DNA of 64,000 nt from Mycobacterium sp. OTB74. Its GTDB lineage: Bacteria; Actinomycetota; Actinomycetes; Mycobacteriales; Mycobacteriaceae. Positions 48,056 through 56,900 of the stretch are shown piece after piece. Where the stretch lies: positions 181,958 to 245,957 of the forward strand of contig NZ_JARXVD010000005.1 of assembly GCF_029892685.1 (NCBI RefSeq), written 5' to 3'. How positions within the stretch are numbered: position 1 is the stretch's first letter; each line of letters begins with the position of its first letter. A program made the position numbers and the translations under genes. The notes beneath the pieces are model-generated. The model did not search any database, was not told the origin of the DNA, and was given only the letters and a program-made list of their open reading frames with translations.

Positions 48056-48808
48056 ATGGATCTCAGGCAACGCGTGCCGATCCTCCGCTGGTCGCTTTGG
48101 CGGATGGCGATCGGAAATCGCAAGATCATCAAGACTGGGCAGTTGGGCGACGGACGGGAAGCCGCGCTCGCCGACTACGTGGTGACCAACGCCCGACGTG
48201 GAGACGTCGACGACGTCGTGGCGACCATTGACGAATTCGCCTATCGCAAGTCGTTTCTGGTCAACGTCGGCGATGAAAAGGGCGAGTTGCTCGACGCCGC
48301 CGTTCGTCGGGCCAACCCACAGGTCGCACTGGAGTTGGGCACTTACTGCGGCTACGGCGCGCTACGGATTGCTCGAGCGGCGCCCTCGGTGAGGGTGGTG
48401 TCGGTGGAACTGTCGGCTGCCAACGCTGAGATCGCTCGGCGCATCTGGTCCCATGCCGGCGTCGATGACCGGGTCAGCTGCGTCGTAGGGACGGTCGGTG
48501 ACGGCGGCCGCACTCTAGATGTGCTGGCTGGCGTGCACGGCTTTGGCGCCGGTGGCTTGGACATTGTGTTCATCGACCACGACAAACACGCGTACCTGCC
48601 GGATCTGCGCAGCATCATGGCGCGCCGCTGGCTGCATCCGGGCTCGATCGTCGTCGCCGATAACGTCGGGGTTCCCGGCTCGCCGAAGTACCGAGCCTTC
48701 ATGCGAGAGCAGCAGGGTAAGCAGTGGAATACCAAGGAGCACAGGACACACGTCGAATACCAGAGGCTTGTGCCGGACCTTCTGCTCGAGTCTGAGTACC
48801 TGGGCTGA
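48056..48808 (+). CDS. Catechol O-methyltransferase-family enzyme
   Basis: This 250-residue protein has the COMT layout: an N-terminal helical part, the SAM motif VALELGTYCGYGALRIA, the metal/catalytic segment IDHDKHAYLPD (Asp174 as Mg ligand, Lys177 as catalytic base) and ADNVG (Asp202-Asn203 as metal ligands). The complete set matches catechol O-methyltransferase, and mycobacteria carry a similar protein (Rv1703c type). It stands alone, near a cluster that probably makes hydroxylated aromatics, so it may methylate a catechol or hydroquinone intermediate. The upstream ribosome-binding site is weak. Confidence 0.93.
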   Translation: MDLRQRVPILRWSLWRMAIGNRKIIKTGQLGDGREAALADYVVTNARRGDVDDVVATIDEFAYRKSFLVNVGDEKGELLDAAVRRANPQVALELGTYCGYGALRIARAAPSVRVVSVELSAANAEIARRIWSHAGVDDRVSCVVGTVGDGGRTLDVLAGVHGFGAGGLDIVFIDHDKHAYLPDLRSIMARRWLHPGSIVVADNVGVPGSPKYRAFMREQQGKQWNTKEHRTHVEYQRLVPDLLLESEYLG

Positions 48809-48823
48809 GCGCCGGCCGATCGC

Positions 48824-50245
48824 TCAGATATCTGGCGGACTCCCAGCGAGAATGGCCCGGTCGGTCGCCCGGCGCCGGAGCAGGAACGCGGCGATCAGCA
48901 GCGCGCCGAGCCACAGGGGCAGCGCGATCGCACCCGAGTGGAAGGACGGGATTCGCGTCATCAGGACGTAGATCAAGACGAAGTACGCAAGGCACACATA
49001 GTTGGTGAACGGAGACAGCGGGGTCTTGAAGGCGCCAACTCCCTCCCGGGCCCGGAACCGCAGGTGGGTAAGGGCGATGATGCTCCAGTTGATCAACTCA
49101 CTGCCCACGACGATGGAAATGAGTATTGAGAGCACCTGCGCCGGGAATACGACATTCAGAAATACCCCGACGGCGACGAATCCGGAGTTGAGCAGAAGCG
49201 CGCGGACGGGTACGCCGCGCATGTTGGTGCGAGCCAGCATCTTTGGGGCCTGGCCGCTGGCGGCCAGGTCGAACAGGATGCGCGCGTTGCTGTAGGTCAT
49301 GACGTTGAAGACCGACAGTGCGGCAATCAGCACGACGACGTTCAAAAGGGTTGCAGCAGCGCCGATCCCGAGACCTACGAGCATCAGCACAAACGGGCTG
49401 CCCTCCGTGCCGACCTTGTTCCACGGCCAGATGATGAGCATGACGCCGATGGCGCCTACGTAGAAGATCAGGATACGAATGAGGACCTGGTTGATGGCCC
49501 TGGGGATGTTGCGGGTGGGGTCCTCGACCTCGCCGGCGGCGGTGCCCAGCGACTCGATGCCACCGAATGAGAATGTGATAGCCACCAGCGAGAGCATGAA
49601 GGCGCCGAGCCCCAGCGGCGTGAATCCTCCATGCACCCAAAGGTTTTCCAGACCGTGAACGTGGTAGTTGCCGGCGCCACAGATGATGGCGATACCGAGC
49701 ACGATCATGGCGATGACGGCGGCCAGCTTGATCAGCGTGAAGTAGAATTCGAACTCGCCAAATGCCTTGACATGGACCATGTTTACGGCGGTGAGCAGCA
49801 CCAGACAGACAGCCGCGGTGACCCAGTGCGGCAGGGTCGGGAACCAGAAGGCCATGAAGTCGCCGGCCGCCGTCAACTCCACCATGCAGACGACGACGCA
49901 GATGTACCACCAGTTCCAGCCTGCGATGAATCCGGCCGGTTTGCCGAGGTAGTCGCGCGCGTACGATGACCACGACCCGGCGACAGGATGGGCAACCGCC
50001 ATCTCGCCGAGCATGCGCATCACCATGAACAGGACGGTGCCCGCGACCACATAGCCGACCAGAACCACCGGTCCGGCAGTTTGGACCGAAGTACCAGATA
50101 CGAGAAACAGGCCGGTGCCGATCGCTGACCCGAGCGAGATCATCTGCAGGTGCCTGTTCTTCAGGCCGCGATGCATGGCGGTGTTGCTGGCTTCGGCGTC
50201 GGTATCAGCTGGTGGTCCGCCGTCGGGAAGGGCGCTTGGAGCCAT
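48824..50245 (-). CDS. Amino-acid permease (APC/AAT family)
   Basis: The product (473 residues from ATG 50245) has twelve hydrophobic segments and AAT-family marks: RGLKNRHLQMISLGSAIGTGLFLVSG near the N terminus, GEMAVAHPVAGSWSSYAR and SFGGIESLGTAAGEVEDPTRNIPRAINQV. The family takes up aromatic or neutral amino acids or GABA (AroP/GabP/CycA); the substrate is unresolved. ATG 50245 is chosen over GTG 50260 because GGAAGG lies seven bases before it. It converges on the COMT gene with 15 bases between ends. Confidence 0.93.
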   Translation of the reverse strand: MAPSALPDGGPPADTDAEASNTAMHRGLKNRHLQMISLGSAIGTGLFLVSGTSVQTAGPVVLVGYVVAGTVLFMVMRMLGEMAVAHPVAGSWSSYARDYLGKPAGFIAGWNWWYICVVVCMVELTAAGDFMAFWFPTLPHWVTAAVCLVLLTAVNMVHVKAFGEFEFYFTLIKLAAVIAMIVLGIAIICGAGNYHVHGLENLWVHGGFTPLGLGAFMLSLVAITFSFGGIESLGTAAGEVEDPTRNIPRAINQVLIRILIFYVGAIGVMLIIWPWNKVGTEGSPFVLMLVGLGIGAAATLLNVVVLIAALSVFNVMTYSNARILFDLAASGQAPKMLARTNMRGVPVRALLLNSGFVAVGVFLNVVFPAQVLSILISIVVGSELINWSIIALTHLRFRAREGVGAFKTPLSPFTNYVCLAYFVLIYVLMTRIPSFHSGAIALPLWLGALLIAAFLLRRRATDRAILAGSPPDI

Positions 50246-50712
50246 CAGTGTGCCTTCCACTCGTTTGAGTGGACACTACGTCGTGGCGCTGCCAGTGCTG
50301 CACGGAACTCATATGACGAATGAGCGTTGCTCGGTTCGGGAGCCCGACGTCCGCGCACGAACGTGCCTTACAGATCGCGGATCAATCGAATATCAGAATC
50401 TGTAGGCTTGCTCGAGCCTGACACCCAGTCAGCCCACTGACCGTCACTCATGTTGTAGCTCAGCTTCTTACACAAATCGTCGTGCCAGGCGGCAGGGCCC
50501 GGCCACACCCACGCCGATACGGTCTGGTCTGGTGAGAGGTTGATGTTCATCGAGAGGATGCGCCGGTCGGGGCGCATCGTCAGGGTGCAGTGAACTGTTC
50601 GGGGGATAGGTCCAACGCCCCTGCGTCATACAGCGAAATGGCTCACCTCTCCGAAAAGCCGGATACCGAGCCGATTTTCCATGCTGAAACCCCTGCCAGT
50701 ACGAATAGTTGG
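50246..50712. other. Intergenic region with a WD40-protein remnant
   Basis: About 470 bases between the permease and the CHASE2-TIR gene. It contains the degraded 69-residue piece at 50368-50577 and the one-mismatch 18-bp motif at its right edge. No complete gene is seen. Confidence 0.5.
50368..50577 (-). pseudogene. Remnant of the C-terminal tail of a mycobacterial WD40 receptor protein
   Basis: The 69-residue frame (MRPDRRILSMNINLSPDQTVSAWVWPGPAAWHDDLCKKLSYNMSDGQWADWVSG) matches, from memory, the module found after the propellers in mycobacterial TIR- or NTPase-WD40 proteins (x-DLCxKLxxNMSxxQWxxWVS). No propeller is left upstream, and a stop closes the frame about 17 codons before the ATG. 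It may be a 3' relic of a second TIR-WD40-type gene or a small free-standing gene. Confidence 0.4.
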
Positions 50713-50719
50713 CTACTCG
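50702..50719. promoter_or_regulatory. 18-bp motif, CGAATA-N6-TACTCG (site 4)
   Basis: CGAATAGTTGGCTACTCG has one mismatch to the exact motif. It overlaps the last codons of CHASE2-TIR and lies about 125 bases upstream of the WD40-type remnant on the same strand, so it may be the leftover operator of that gene. Confidence 0.45.
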
Positions 50720-52359
50720 ACTCCCGGCGGCGGCATACCGACATTCGCCTGGGCAGCTCGTCCTCGAGTCCGCTCGATGGAAGTCACCACCTTGTCAATG
50801 TCCGCAGACAGATCATCACCGGTGATCGACACTGCATTTCGCGTTGCCAAACCCTTGATGGGATCGGGCAATTCCGCTTCATCCGGAGCAGATGCGCCGT
50901 CGAGCAGTACGGGGATCACGATGACTTCCTGACGCTGCAGACCGGCTTCGATCTCGCGACGTACCCAGTCGTTGGGGTCGTCGATGCGGCGAGCACCCGC
51001 GACAGTTTGCATCCAGTGCGGCCCGATAAGTACGAGCATGACGCTGCACCCTCTGATCGCGCTGGCGATCACATCGGGAAAAGTCTCGCCGTATTCGATC
51101 GACGACGTGTCCATGAACACGCTCGCGTCTCCGTAACGCCGTGCGAGTTCCTTTCGGATATCACGTGCTTGCCAGGTGGTCTGACTGCGCCGATAGCTGA
51201 TGAAGAAAGCCGATGGGATCCGGGGCGGCAGCAAGTCACCCAGCGTTTTCTCAAGTGCCGCACGCTGACGCTGCTGCATGTAGGCATCGACGGCGATCAT
51301 GCCCGCTGTACTGGCGGCGAGGCCGACGAGCGGATTTATCACCGCGACGATCCAGCCGGCGTTGAAAGCGAGTTGTGCGGCGAACAGAAAGACAATCAGC
51401 AGACCAAGCGACCCGGCCAGTATCACCAGGCCCGATCTGCGCGTACCGATGGCCGCTGGGATCGCTATCAGGGTGAGGATCAGTACGATATCTACTGACA
51501 CACCAACAGGTTTGAGCGGGATGCCGGCCAGGGTGGTCCATAGGGCGTTGGCGTGGACTTCGACCCCGGGCATGGGAACCGGCGAGATCGATGTTACGAA
51601 CAAGTCGTCACCGATTGGATCGGTGGCACCTATGAGCACAGCCTTGCCGGTGAACGCACTGGCGGGAATCCGGCCTGCCATCACGTCGGAGAATGAGTAG
51701 TGCGGGAAGGTGCCAGGCGGGCCGCGGAAGTCGATCCAGGCGTGGTTATCAGGGAAGCTGCTCTCGTTCACCGGGTGGTTCGGGAGTAGCTCCGCGCTGC
51801 GAACGGCAAGTGTTTTGAGGTCGACGGGGGCGTACAGCATCCTGCGCAACACGCCGTCGGGGTCCTTTTCGATGGCGTCGCTCACGACAACCGCTCCTTG
51901 CGCATCAGGAACGCCGGCAGGCACCGTCATAGGTCCTTGGGGCCCGTCATGGGTCACCAGCAGCACTGGGCCGTCACGGGCAATCGCCGCCAGCAGTTTG
52001 TCGTCCTCGGCTGGGTCGCACCCGCTCGCAGGATCGCACCGCCCACGGAACTCTGCGTCGACAACGATGAGGTGTGGCGACCCGGCACGGACCTGGTCGA
52101 GGACTTGGGCATAGTAGGAGCGGGGTAGTGGTGGCCGGGTGCCGAATTCCTCGAATGTCGTCTGGTCGATTCCGATGATCACGATCTCAGAGCCGGCCGA
52201 TCGTGGACCCCGCCAGGAGAACCGTTCATCAACGCTTTGCCGCTCAAGGGTTTTCAACAATCCTGATGCGTAACACACCAGTACCACGACGCCGACGACA
52301 GCCGCTACTGTCGCGACAAGCACTTCGCGGCGGGTGGGTCTCCACCTGGGTTGCGCCAT
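50713..52359 (-). CDS. CHASE2 sensor-TIR domain membrane receptor
   Basis: The 548-residue protein has an N-terminal membrane helix (about 14-36), an exported CHASE2 domain (about 40-285; LKTLERQSVDERFSWRGPR, IVIIGIDQTTFEEFG, LIVVDAEF, GVEVHANALWTTLAG), three membrane helices (287-304, 309-333, 334-357), then a cytoplasmic TIR domain (AFFISYRRSQTTWQ from residue 384, VFMDTSSIEYGETFPDVI, DWVRREIEAGLQR). Glu469 aligns with the catalytic Glu of TIR NADases. CHASE2 usually feeds adenylate cyclases or kinases; here the TIR takes that output position. It begins two bases after the lipoprotein stop, so the three genes form an operon. NAD cleavage is an inference. Confidence 0.9.
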   Translation of the reverse strand: MAQPRWRPTRREVLVATVAAVVGVVVLVCYASGLLKTLERQSVDERFSWRGPRSAGSEIVIIGIDQTTFEEFGTRPPLPRSYYAQVLDQVRAGSPHLIVVDAEFRGRCDPASGCDPAEDDKLLAAIARDGPVLLVTHDGPQGPMTVPAGVPDAQGAVVVSDAIEKDPDGVLRRMLYAPVDLKTLAVRSAELLPNHPVNESSFPDNHAWIDFRGPPGTFPHYSFSDVMAGRIPASAFTGKAVLIGATDPIGDDLFVTSISPVPMPGVEVHANALWTTLAGIPLKPVGVSVDIVLILTLIAIPAAIGTRRSGLVILAGSLGLLIVFLFAAQLAFNAGWIVAVINPLVGLAASTAGMIAVDAYMQQRQRAALEKTLGDLLPPRIPSAFFISYRRSQTTWQARDIRKELARRYGDASVFMDTSSIEYGETFPDVIASAIRGCSVMLVLIGPHWMQTVAGARRIDDPNDWVRREIEAGLQRQEVIVIPVLLDGASAPDEAELPDPIKGLATRNAVSITGDDLSADIDKVVTSIERTRGRAAQANVGMPPPGVE

Positions 52360-52361
52360 TG

Positions 52362-53153
52362 CTATTCCGGACCCGCGACGGTCAATTCACCGGTGCTCAA
52401 GAGGTCAAACCCATGGATTACGGGGGCGCCTTGGCCGGTTCCACATGGCGGGAGTCCCATCGTTGTCTGCGCATTGGGGCCCCACGCGTTGCCGTCGCAC
52501 CCGAATGACAGCCCCGCCTCAACAATGACGGTCAGGTCGGTCGGACCGTGCGACTGCAGCCAGGAAAGCGACGTTGCGTCCAACGGGACATCGATCTGTG
52601 TCGTGGCGCCCGCGGGTACCTCTACGTCTGATCTACCGGCAACGTGTCCCTGGTCATTGAATCCAGGTCGAGACAGCCTCAGGACTACAGAGCCTCTACA
52701 TTGCACCGTCAGATTGCAAGTCAACTTCACCGGTGCGTAGCCGTCGGCGGAGACGGATGCGGTTCCGCTCGACGGGATCGCCACTGCGGGATGATCACCG
52801 CCTCCCCCGCCATTGAGGAGTCCTGCGGCCTGACAATATGTTCCGCATCCCAGCCGCGCGCCTTTTGCTTGCGCGGGCTTCTTTTTTGTCACTGGTGGCT
52901 TGTTCGTGACCGCTGGCTGGGTGGTGGCCGACGGCGTACTGACCGGTGGCGGTGTGGTGGCCGCTGGTGTTGTGGTGCCCGTAGCGCGTCCCGCCGCACC
53001 CTGGTTATCACCACACGACGCCAAGGTTGCTACAGCGAGCAGGCCGACTGCCGCCGCGGTGATCCACCGTCTTGCTGGCGGACTCGTACTGGACGATGCG
53101 CCGTCGATATGGCAGAGATAAACAGTGTTTCCGCTGCATTGCTCGCTGGCCAC
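52362..53153 (-). CDS. Lipoprotein encoded with CHASE2-TIR
   Basis: From GTG 53153 the protein is 263 residues. A signal segment RRWITAAAVGLLAVATLASC ends in the lipobox LASC (Cys47), after an unusually long n-region of about 25 residues. The next part is a Thr/Pro-rich linker (TTTPAATTPPPVSTPSATT). The mature domain is Cys-containing and beta-rich (GCGTYCQAAG, VKLTCNLTVQCRGSVVLRLSRPG, FGCDGNAWGP), with several Cys pairs likely forming disulfides. No family is recognised. It lies 11 bases after the Pro-rich secreted protein's stop and 2 bases before CHASE2-TIR. It could bind a ligand and present it to the CHASE2 sensor; that role is inferred from position only. Confidence 0.8.
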   Translation of the reverse strand: MASEQCSGNTVYLCHIDGASSSTSPPARRWITAAAVGLLAVATLASCGDNQGAAGRATGTTTPAATTPPPVSTPSATTQPAVTNKPPVTKKKPAQAKGARLGCGTYCQAAGLLNGGGGGDHPAVAIPSSGTASVSADGYAPVKLTCNLTVQCRGSVVLRLSRPGFNDQGHVAGRSDVEVPAGATTQIDVPLDATSLSWLQSHGPTDLTVIVEAGLSFGCDGNAWGPNAQTTMGLPPCGTGQGAPVIHGFDLLSTGELTVAGPE

Positions 53154-53164
53154 GGTCGCGTCGC

Positions 53165-53740
53165 TCAGTAGACCGTGTCCGCGCTGGTTGACAGGCCGTT
53201 GTCGCATGTCACGGTGGCGTGCCAGGTTGAGCCGGTCTGGCCCGCCGGGCGATCGAATCTGGTTTCGGCCGAGCCATTGATCGTCACGGTCGCGGTGTCG
53301 ACGTAGTTGATCGCAGCTGCAGGCCCCGCCACCGCAGCAGCGGCGTATTGGCAAGTCACAGACGGTTTGTCGTTGTTGGTAATCGACACATAGGCAGGTA
53401 GCCCTCCGGGGCTCCCCGGGCCGTACCACAACTTCAACTGCGGAGGGGGCGGAGGAGGTGGTGGGGCCGGGGCAGCGACTGGCGGCTCCTGCACCGGGGC
53501 CGCATGGGTGGCAGCCGGCGCCGCGGGTTCCGGTGCTGGAGCTGGTGCTGGCGGTGCAGCCGCTGGAGGTGGCGGTGGTGGGACAAACCAGGTTGCGACG
53601 AGCGAGAAGCTGGTCGTCCCAGGAGTACTCATTCCGGTTGCAGCGGTGCGCGTCGAGCCAGGCTCGGACGCGATAATTCCTACGGCACCAGCCAGTGCGG
53701 CTAGTGCCGCTGCGTTGAGAGCACTGAATTTCTTCGTCAT
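53165..53740 (-). CDS. Proline-rich secreted or membrane-anchored protein
   Basis: From ATG 53740 the protein is 191 residues: a hydrophobic N-terminal signal or anchor (ALNAAALAALAGAVGIIAS), a Pro/Ala-rich stalk (AAAPPAPAPAPEPAAPAA and PAPPPPPPPPQ), then a beta-sandwich-like domain (LKLWYGPGSPGGLPAYVSI, KPSVTCQYAAAA, ATVTINGSAETRF, TWHATVTCDNGLSTSADTVY) with two Cys placed for a disulfide. No family is recognised. Pro stalks of this kind let proteins span the mycobacterial cell wall. It is the first gene of the CHASE2-TIR operon, and a perfect 18-bp palindrome lies 37 bases upstream. Confidence 0.78.
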   Translation of the reverse strand: MTKKFSALNAAALAALAGAVGIIASEPGSTRTAATGMSTPGTTSFSLVATWFVPPPPPPAAAPPAPAPAPEPAAPAATHAAPVQEPPVAAPAPPPPPPPPQLKLWYGPGSPGGLPAYVSITNNDKPSVTCQYAAAAVAGPAAAINYVDTATVTINGSAETRFDRPAGQTGSTWHATVTCDNGLSTSADTVY

Positions 53741-53776
53741 GCCAGAAAGTGTGTCTGTCGGGCACAGGCCGGAACA

Positions 53777-53794
53777 CGAGTAGTGCACTACTCG
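53777..53794. promoter_or_regulatory. 18-bp perfect palindrome CGAGTAGTGCACTACTCG (site 3)
   Basis: The palindrome is complete across all 18 bases and lies 37 bases before the first gene of the CHASE2-TIR operon. It shares the CGAGTA-N6-TACTCG arms with 7475-7492 exactly. This is the strongest of the four sites. Confidence 0.7.
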
Positions 53795-53951
53795 AATTCC
53801 AAGGTGATTCCCAGCTAGGTTCCCAGGCGATTCCCAGTTGGGCCGCGAACTCAACCGAGAGTCAGGGCTTGATCGCCAGCCGCCGCCGCTGTGTCAGGGC
53901 GCGACGACGATTGTGTAGCTCCTGCGCATCCCCGTCGCGTTGAACCTGAAT

Positions 53952-56900
53952 CTAGACCGACGACTTCGGGAGTTCGGCGGTGATTGCGTCGGCGCTGTCC
54001 TCCCGGTCCTCCGGCGGTAGCAGCAAGGCCCGCACCAGCGGCCGCGGTCCGGAATCTCGGAGCATCAGGCTGGCAGGACGCGGACGGACTGTCTGTGGCC
54101 ACCAGAACCACCGGCCGAGCAGCGCGGCGATTGACGGTGTAAGGAACGATCGCACGACCAGGGTGTCGAACAGCAGCCCCAGACCGATGGTCGTTCCGAC
54201 CTGACCGATGATCCGCAAATCGCTGGATGCCATAGAGGCCATGGTGAACGCGAACACCAGGCCGGCGTTTGTCACGACCTTGCCGGTGCTTCCCATAGCG
54301 CGGATGATGCCGGTATTGATGCCGGCGGCCAGTTCCTCTTTGATCCGGGATACCAGCAGCAAGTTGTAGTCGGAGCCCACTGCCAGCAGGACGATGACGG
54401 ACATCGGCAGCACCATCCACTCCAGTTTGATGCCCAGGATGTACTGCCAGATCAGCACCGACAGCCCGAACGATGAACCCAACGAAAGTGCCACGGTACC
54501 GACGATGACCATGGCGGCCACCAAGCTTCGCGTCAGGATCAGCATGATGATGAAAATCAGGCATAGTGCGCCCACGGCCGCAATGAACAGATCGTATTCG
54601 GAAGCGTCGCGGAAGTCTTTGAAGGTCGACGCAGTTCCTGCCAGATAAATCTTCGCGTCAGCCATGGGCGTTGTCTTGAGCGCCTCTTCGGCTGCAGTTC
54701 TTATCTGAGCAATGCGGCCAATGCCCTCCGGTGAAGCTGGATCGGACTTGTGGGAAATGATGAATCGGGCTGCTTTCCCGTCGGGGGACAGGAAAGAGGT
54801 CATCGCACGCTTGAAATCCGCGTTCTCAAAAACCTCCGGCGGCAAGAAGAAGGAGTCGTCGTTGTGGGCCGCGTCATACGCCTGCCCCATTGCATTGGTG
54901 TTGCTGTTTGCGTCGTCCATCACCGCGAAGGTCCCGGACATGGTGGCGGACATGGTCTGCAGCATGTCCCGCATGGACTCTTGGATCGCGATCATCTTTG
55001 GCATCTGCGCGAGGAGCTCTGGCATCAGCTGGTCCAACTCCGCCATATTCTGCACCATGCCCTGCATTTTGTCTGTGAGGTCATCGACACCGTCCAGTGC
55101 GTCGAAAACGCCTCGTATCGAGGAACATATCGGGATGTTGTAGCAGTGCGGTTCCCAGTAGAGGTAGTTCCGGATCGGCCTGAAAAAGTCTTCGAAACCA
55201 GAGAGCGTATTTCGCAAGTCGTCCATCGTGTCCAGCATTTGTTTAGTCATCAAAAATGACTGGTGGGTGATGTCGTTCAGCTTCTTCTGAAGTTCGTACA
55301 TACGCTTCAGCAGCTCGATCTGTCTGCCCATGATGACGGCCATCTTGCCCATATCGTCGATGCGGCTTTTCATGGACTGCATCGTCTGTTGTTGACCGGC
55401 ATTCTGCATGCTGATCAGGAAGGGGATCGATGTGTGTTCGATCGGAGTCCCCTCGGGCCGGGTTATGCCTTGTACTCGCGATATTCCGGGAACCCGGAAG
55501 ATGGCCTTGGCCAGTTTGTGCATCACCAACATGTCTGCTGGATTGCGCATATCGTGGTCGGCTTCGATCATCAGGATTTCCGGCATCATGCGGGCCTGGG
55601 AGAAATGACGATCAGCGGCTGCATTGCCCATCTCGGATGGAATGGTCTTGGGTACGTAATCGCGATCGTTGTAGCTGGTCTGGTATCCCGGCAGTGCCAG
55701 CAGACCGACGAGCGCCAACGCTAATGACGCGACCAGGATGGGCCCGGGCCAGCGGACAATCGCCGTCCCGATTCGCCGCCATCGGCGGAACGCAATTTCG
55801 CGTGCCGGGTCCAAAAGCCCCAGTCTGCTTCCGGCGGTGATAACCGCCGGAACCAAGGTCAGCGCGACTATCACGGAAATGAGCAAGCCAACGGAGCAGG
55901 GCACGCCGATGGTCTGGAAGATGGGCATCCGGGTAAAGCTCAGGCACAGCATTGCCCCGGCGATGGTCAAACCTGATCCTAGGACAATAGGAGCGACGCT
56001 GTGGTAGGCGGTGTAATAGGCCGATTCCCGGTCCTCGCCGGACTGGCGTGCCTCTTGATATCGACCGAAGAAGAAGATGCCGTAATCGGTTCCGGCCGCC
56101 ATCGCGAGTGCCACAAGCAGATTGATCGAGAATGTCGAGAGTACGACGATGCTGTGATCACCCAGGAACGCGATGATTCCGCGGGCGGAGAATACTTCCA
56201 CGCCAACCGTGATCAGCAGCAGAATCACCGTGCTGATCGAACGGTAAACGAAAAGCAGCACGATGAAGATGATGACGGCACCGACGATTGTCAGCTTCAG
56301 GATGGAACTGTCGCCAGTGTGCTGCATATCGGTCACAAGTGCGGCCGGACCGGTGACATAGGCCTTGACGCCTGCGGGCGGTGGAGTCCGGTCGACGATA
56401 TTGCGAACTACCCCGACGGAGTCCTGACCCAGGGTCGTGCCTTGGTTGCCGGCCAGGTTCAGCTGCGCGTAGACAGCCTTGCCATCGGAGCTTTGCGCGC
56501 CCGACGCAGTGAGGCGATCGCCCCACAAATCTTGGACGTGTTCGATATGTTTCGAATCATTTCTGAACTGCCGAATCAACTCGTCGTAGTACTTGTGCGC
56601 ATCATCGCCGAGCGGTTCCTGCCCTTCAAGCACGACCATGGCAAAACTGTCCGAATCGGACTCTTTGAAGTCCTGGCCCATGCGCAGCATGGCCTTGAGC
56701 GCCGGCCCATCACTCGGAGCCATTGGTACGGAATGCTCTCGGCCGACGTGCTCCAGCGTCGGGACAGCAAAGGTCACCACCAGGGTCAGTGCTACCCACG
56801 CCAGGATGATGAGTGGGGACAGGGTGCGGGTCAGCCGCGCCATCAAGGGCCTACGAGGGTGTTCGGTCGCCGGCACTGTCGTCGATTGGAAGTCCGTCAT
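53952..56900 (-). CDS. mmpL4b: MmpL transporter (MmpL4b-like)
   Basis: From ATG 56900 the protein is 982 residues. It has the MmpL layout with twelve membrane segments, the [28 protein letters not shown] motif (first Asp-Tyr proton relay), [16 protein letters not shown] (second relay), the [17 protein letters not shown] signature and [15 protein letters not shown] near the end. The C-terminal tail is acidic ([17 protein letters not shown]). The start overlaps the stop of the preceding MmpL by one base (TAATG), so translation is coupled. Paired MmpL genes after one MmpS are the hallmark of the glycopeptidolipid export system (mmpS4-mmpL4a-mmpL4b), which exports GPL in several non-tuberculous mycobacteria. 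Confidence 0.92.
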   Translation of the reverse strand: MTDFQSTTVPATEHPRRPLMARLTRTLSPLIILAWVALTLVVTFAVPTLEHVGREHSVPMAPSDGPALKAMLRMGQDFKESDSDSFAMVVLEGQEPLGDDAHKYYDELIRQFRNDSKHIEHVQDLWGDRLTASGAQSSDGKAVYAQLNLAGNQGTTLGQDSVGVVRNIVDRTPPPAGVKAYVTGPAALVTDMQHTGDSSILKLTIVGAVIIFIVLLFVYRSISTVILLLITVGVEVFSARGIIAFLGDHSIVVLSTFSINLLVALAMAAGTDYGIFFFGRYQEARQSGEDRESAYYTAYHSVAPIVLGSGLTIAGAMLCLSFTRMPIFQTIGVPCSVGLLISVIVALTLVPAVITAGSRLGLLDPAREIAFRRWRRIGTAIVRWPGPILVASLALALVGLLALPGYQTSYNDRDYVPKTIPSEMGNAAADRHFSQARMMPEILMIEADHDMRNPADMLVMHKLAKAIFRVPGISRVQGITRPEGTPIEHTSIPFLISMQNAGQQQTMQSMKSRIDDMGKMAVIMGRQIELLKRMYELQKKLNDITHQSFLMTKQMLDTMDDLRNTLSGFEDFFRPIRNYLYWEPHCYNIPICSSIRGVFDALDGVDDLTDKMQGMVQNMAELDQLMPELLAQMPKMIAIQESMRDMLQTMSATMSGTFAVMDDANSNTNAMGQAYDAAHNDDSFFLPPEVFENADFKRAMTSFLSPDGKAARFIISHKSDPASPEGIGRIAQIRTAAEEALKTTPMADAKIYLAGTASTFKDFRDASEYDLFIAAVGALCLIFIIMLILTRSLVAAMVIVGTVALSLGSSFGLSVLIWQYILGIKLEWMVLPMSVIVLLAVGSDYNLLLVSRIKEELAAGINTGIIRAMGSTGKVVTNAGLVFAFTMASMASSDLRIIGQVGTTIGLGLLFDTLVVRSFLTPSIAALLGRWFWWPQTVRPRPASLMLRDSGPRPLVRALLLPPEDREDSADAITAELPKSSV

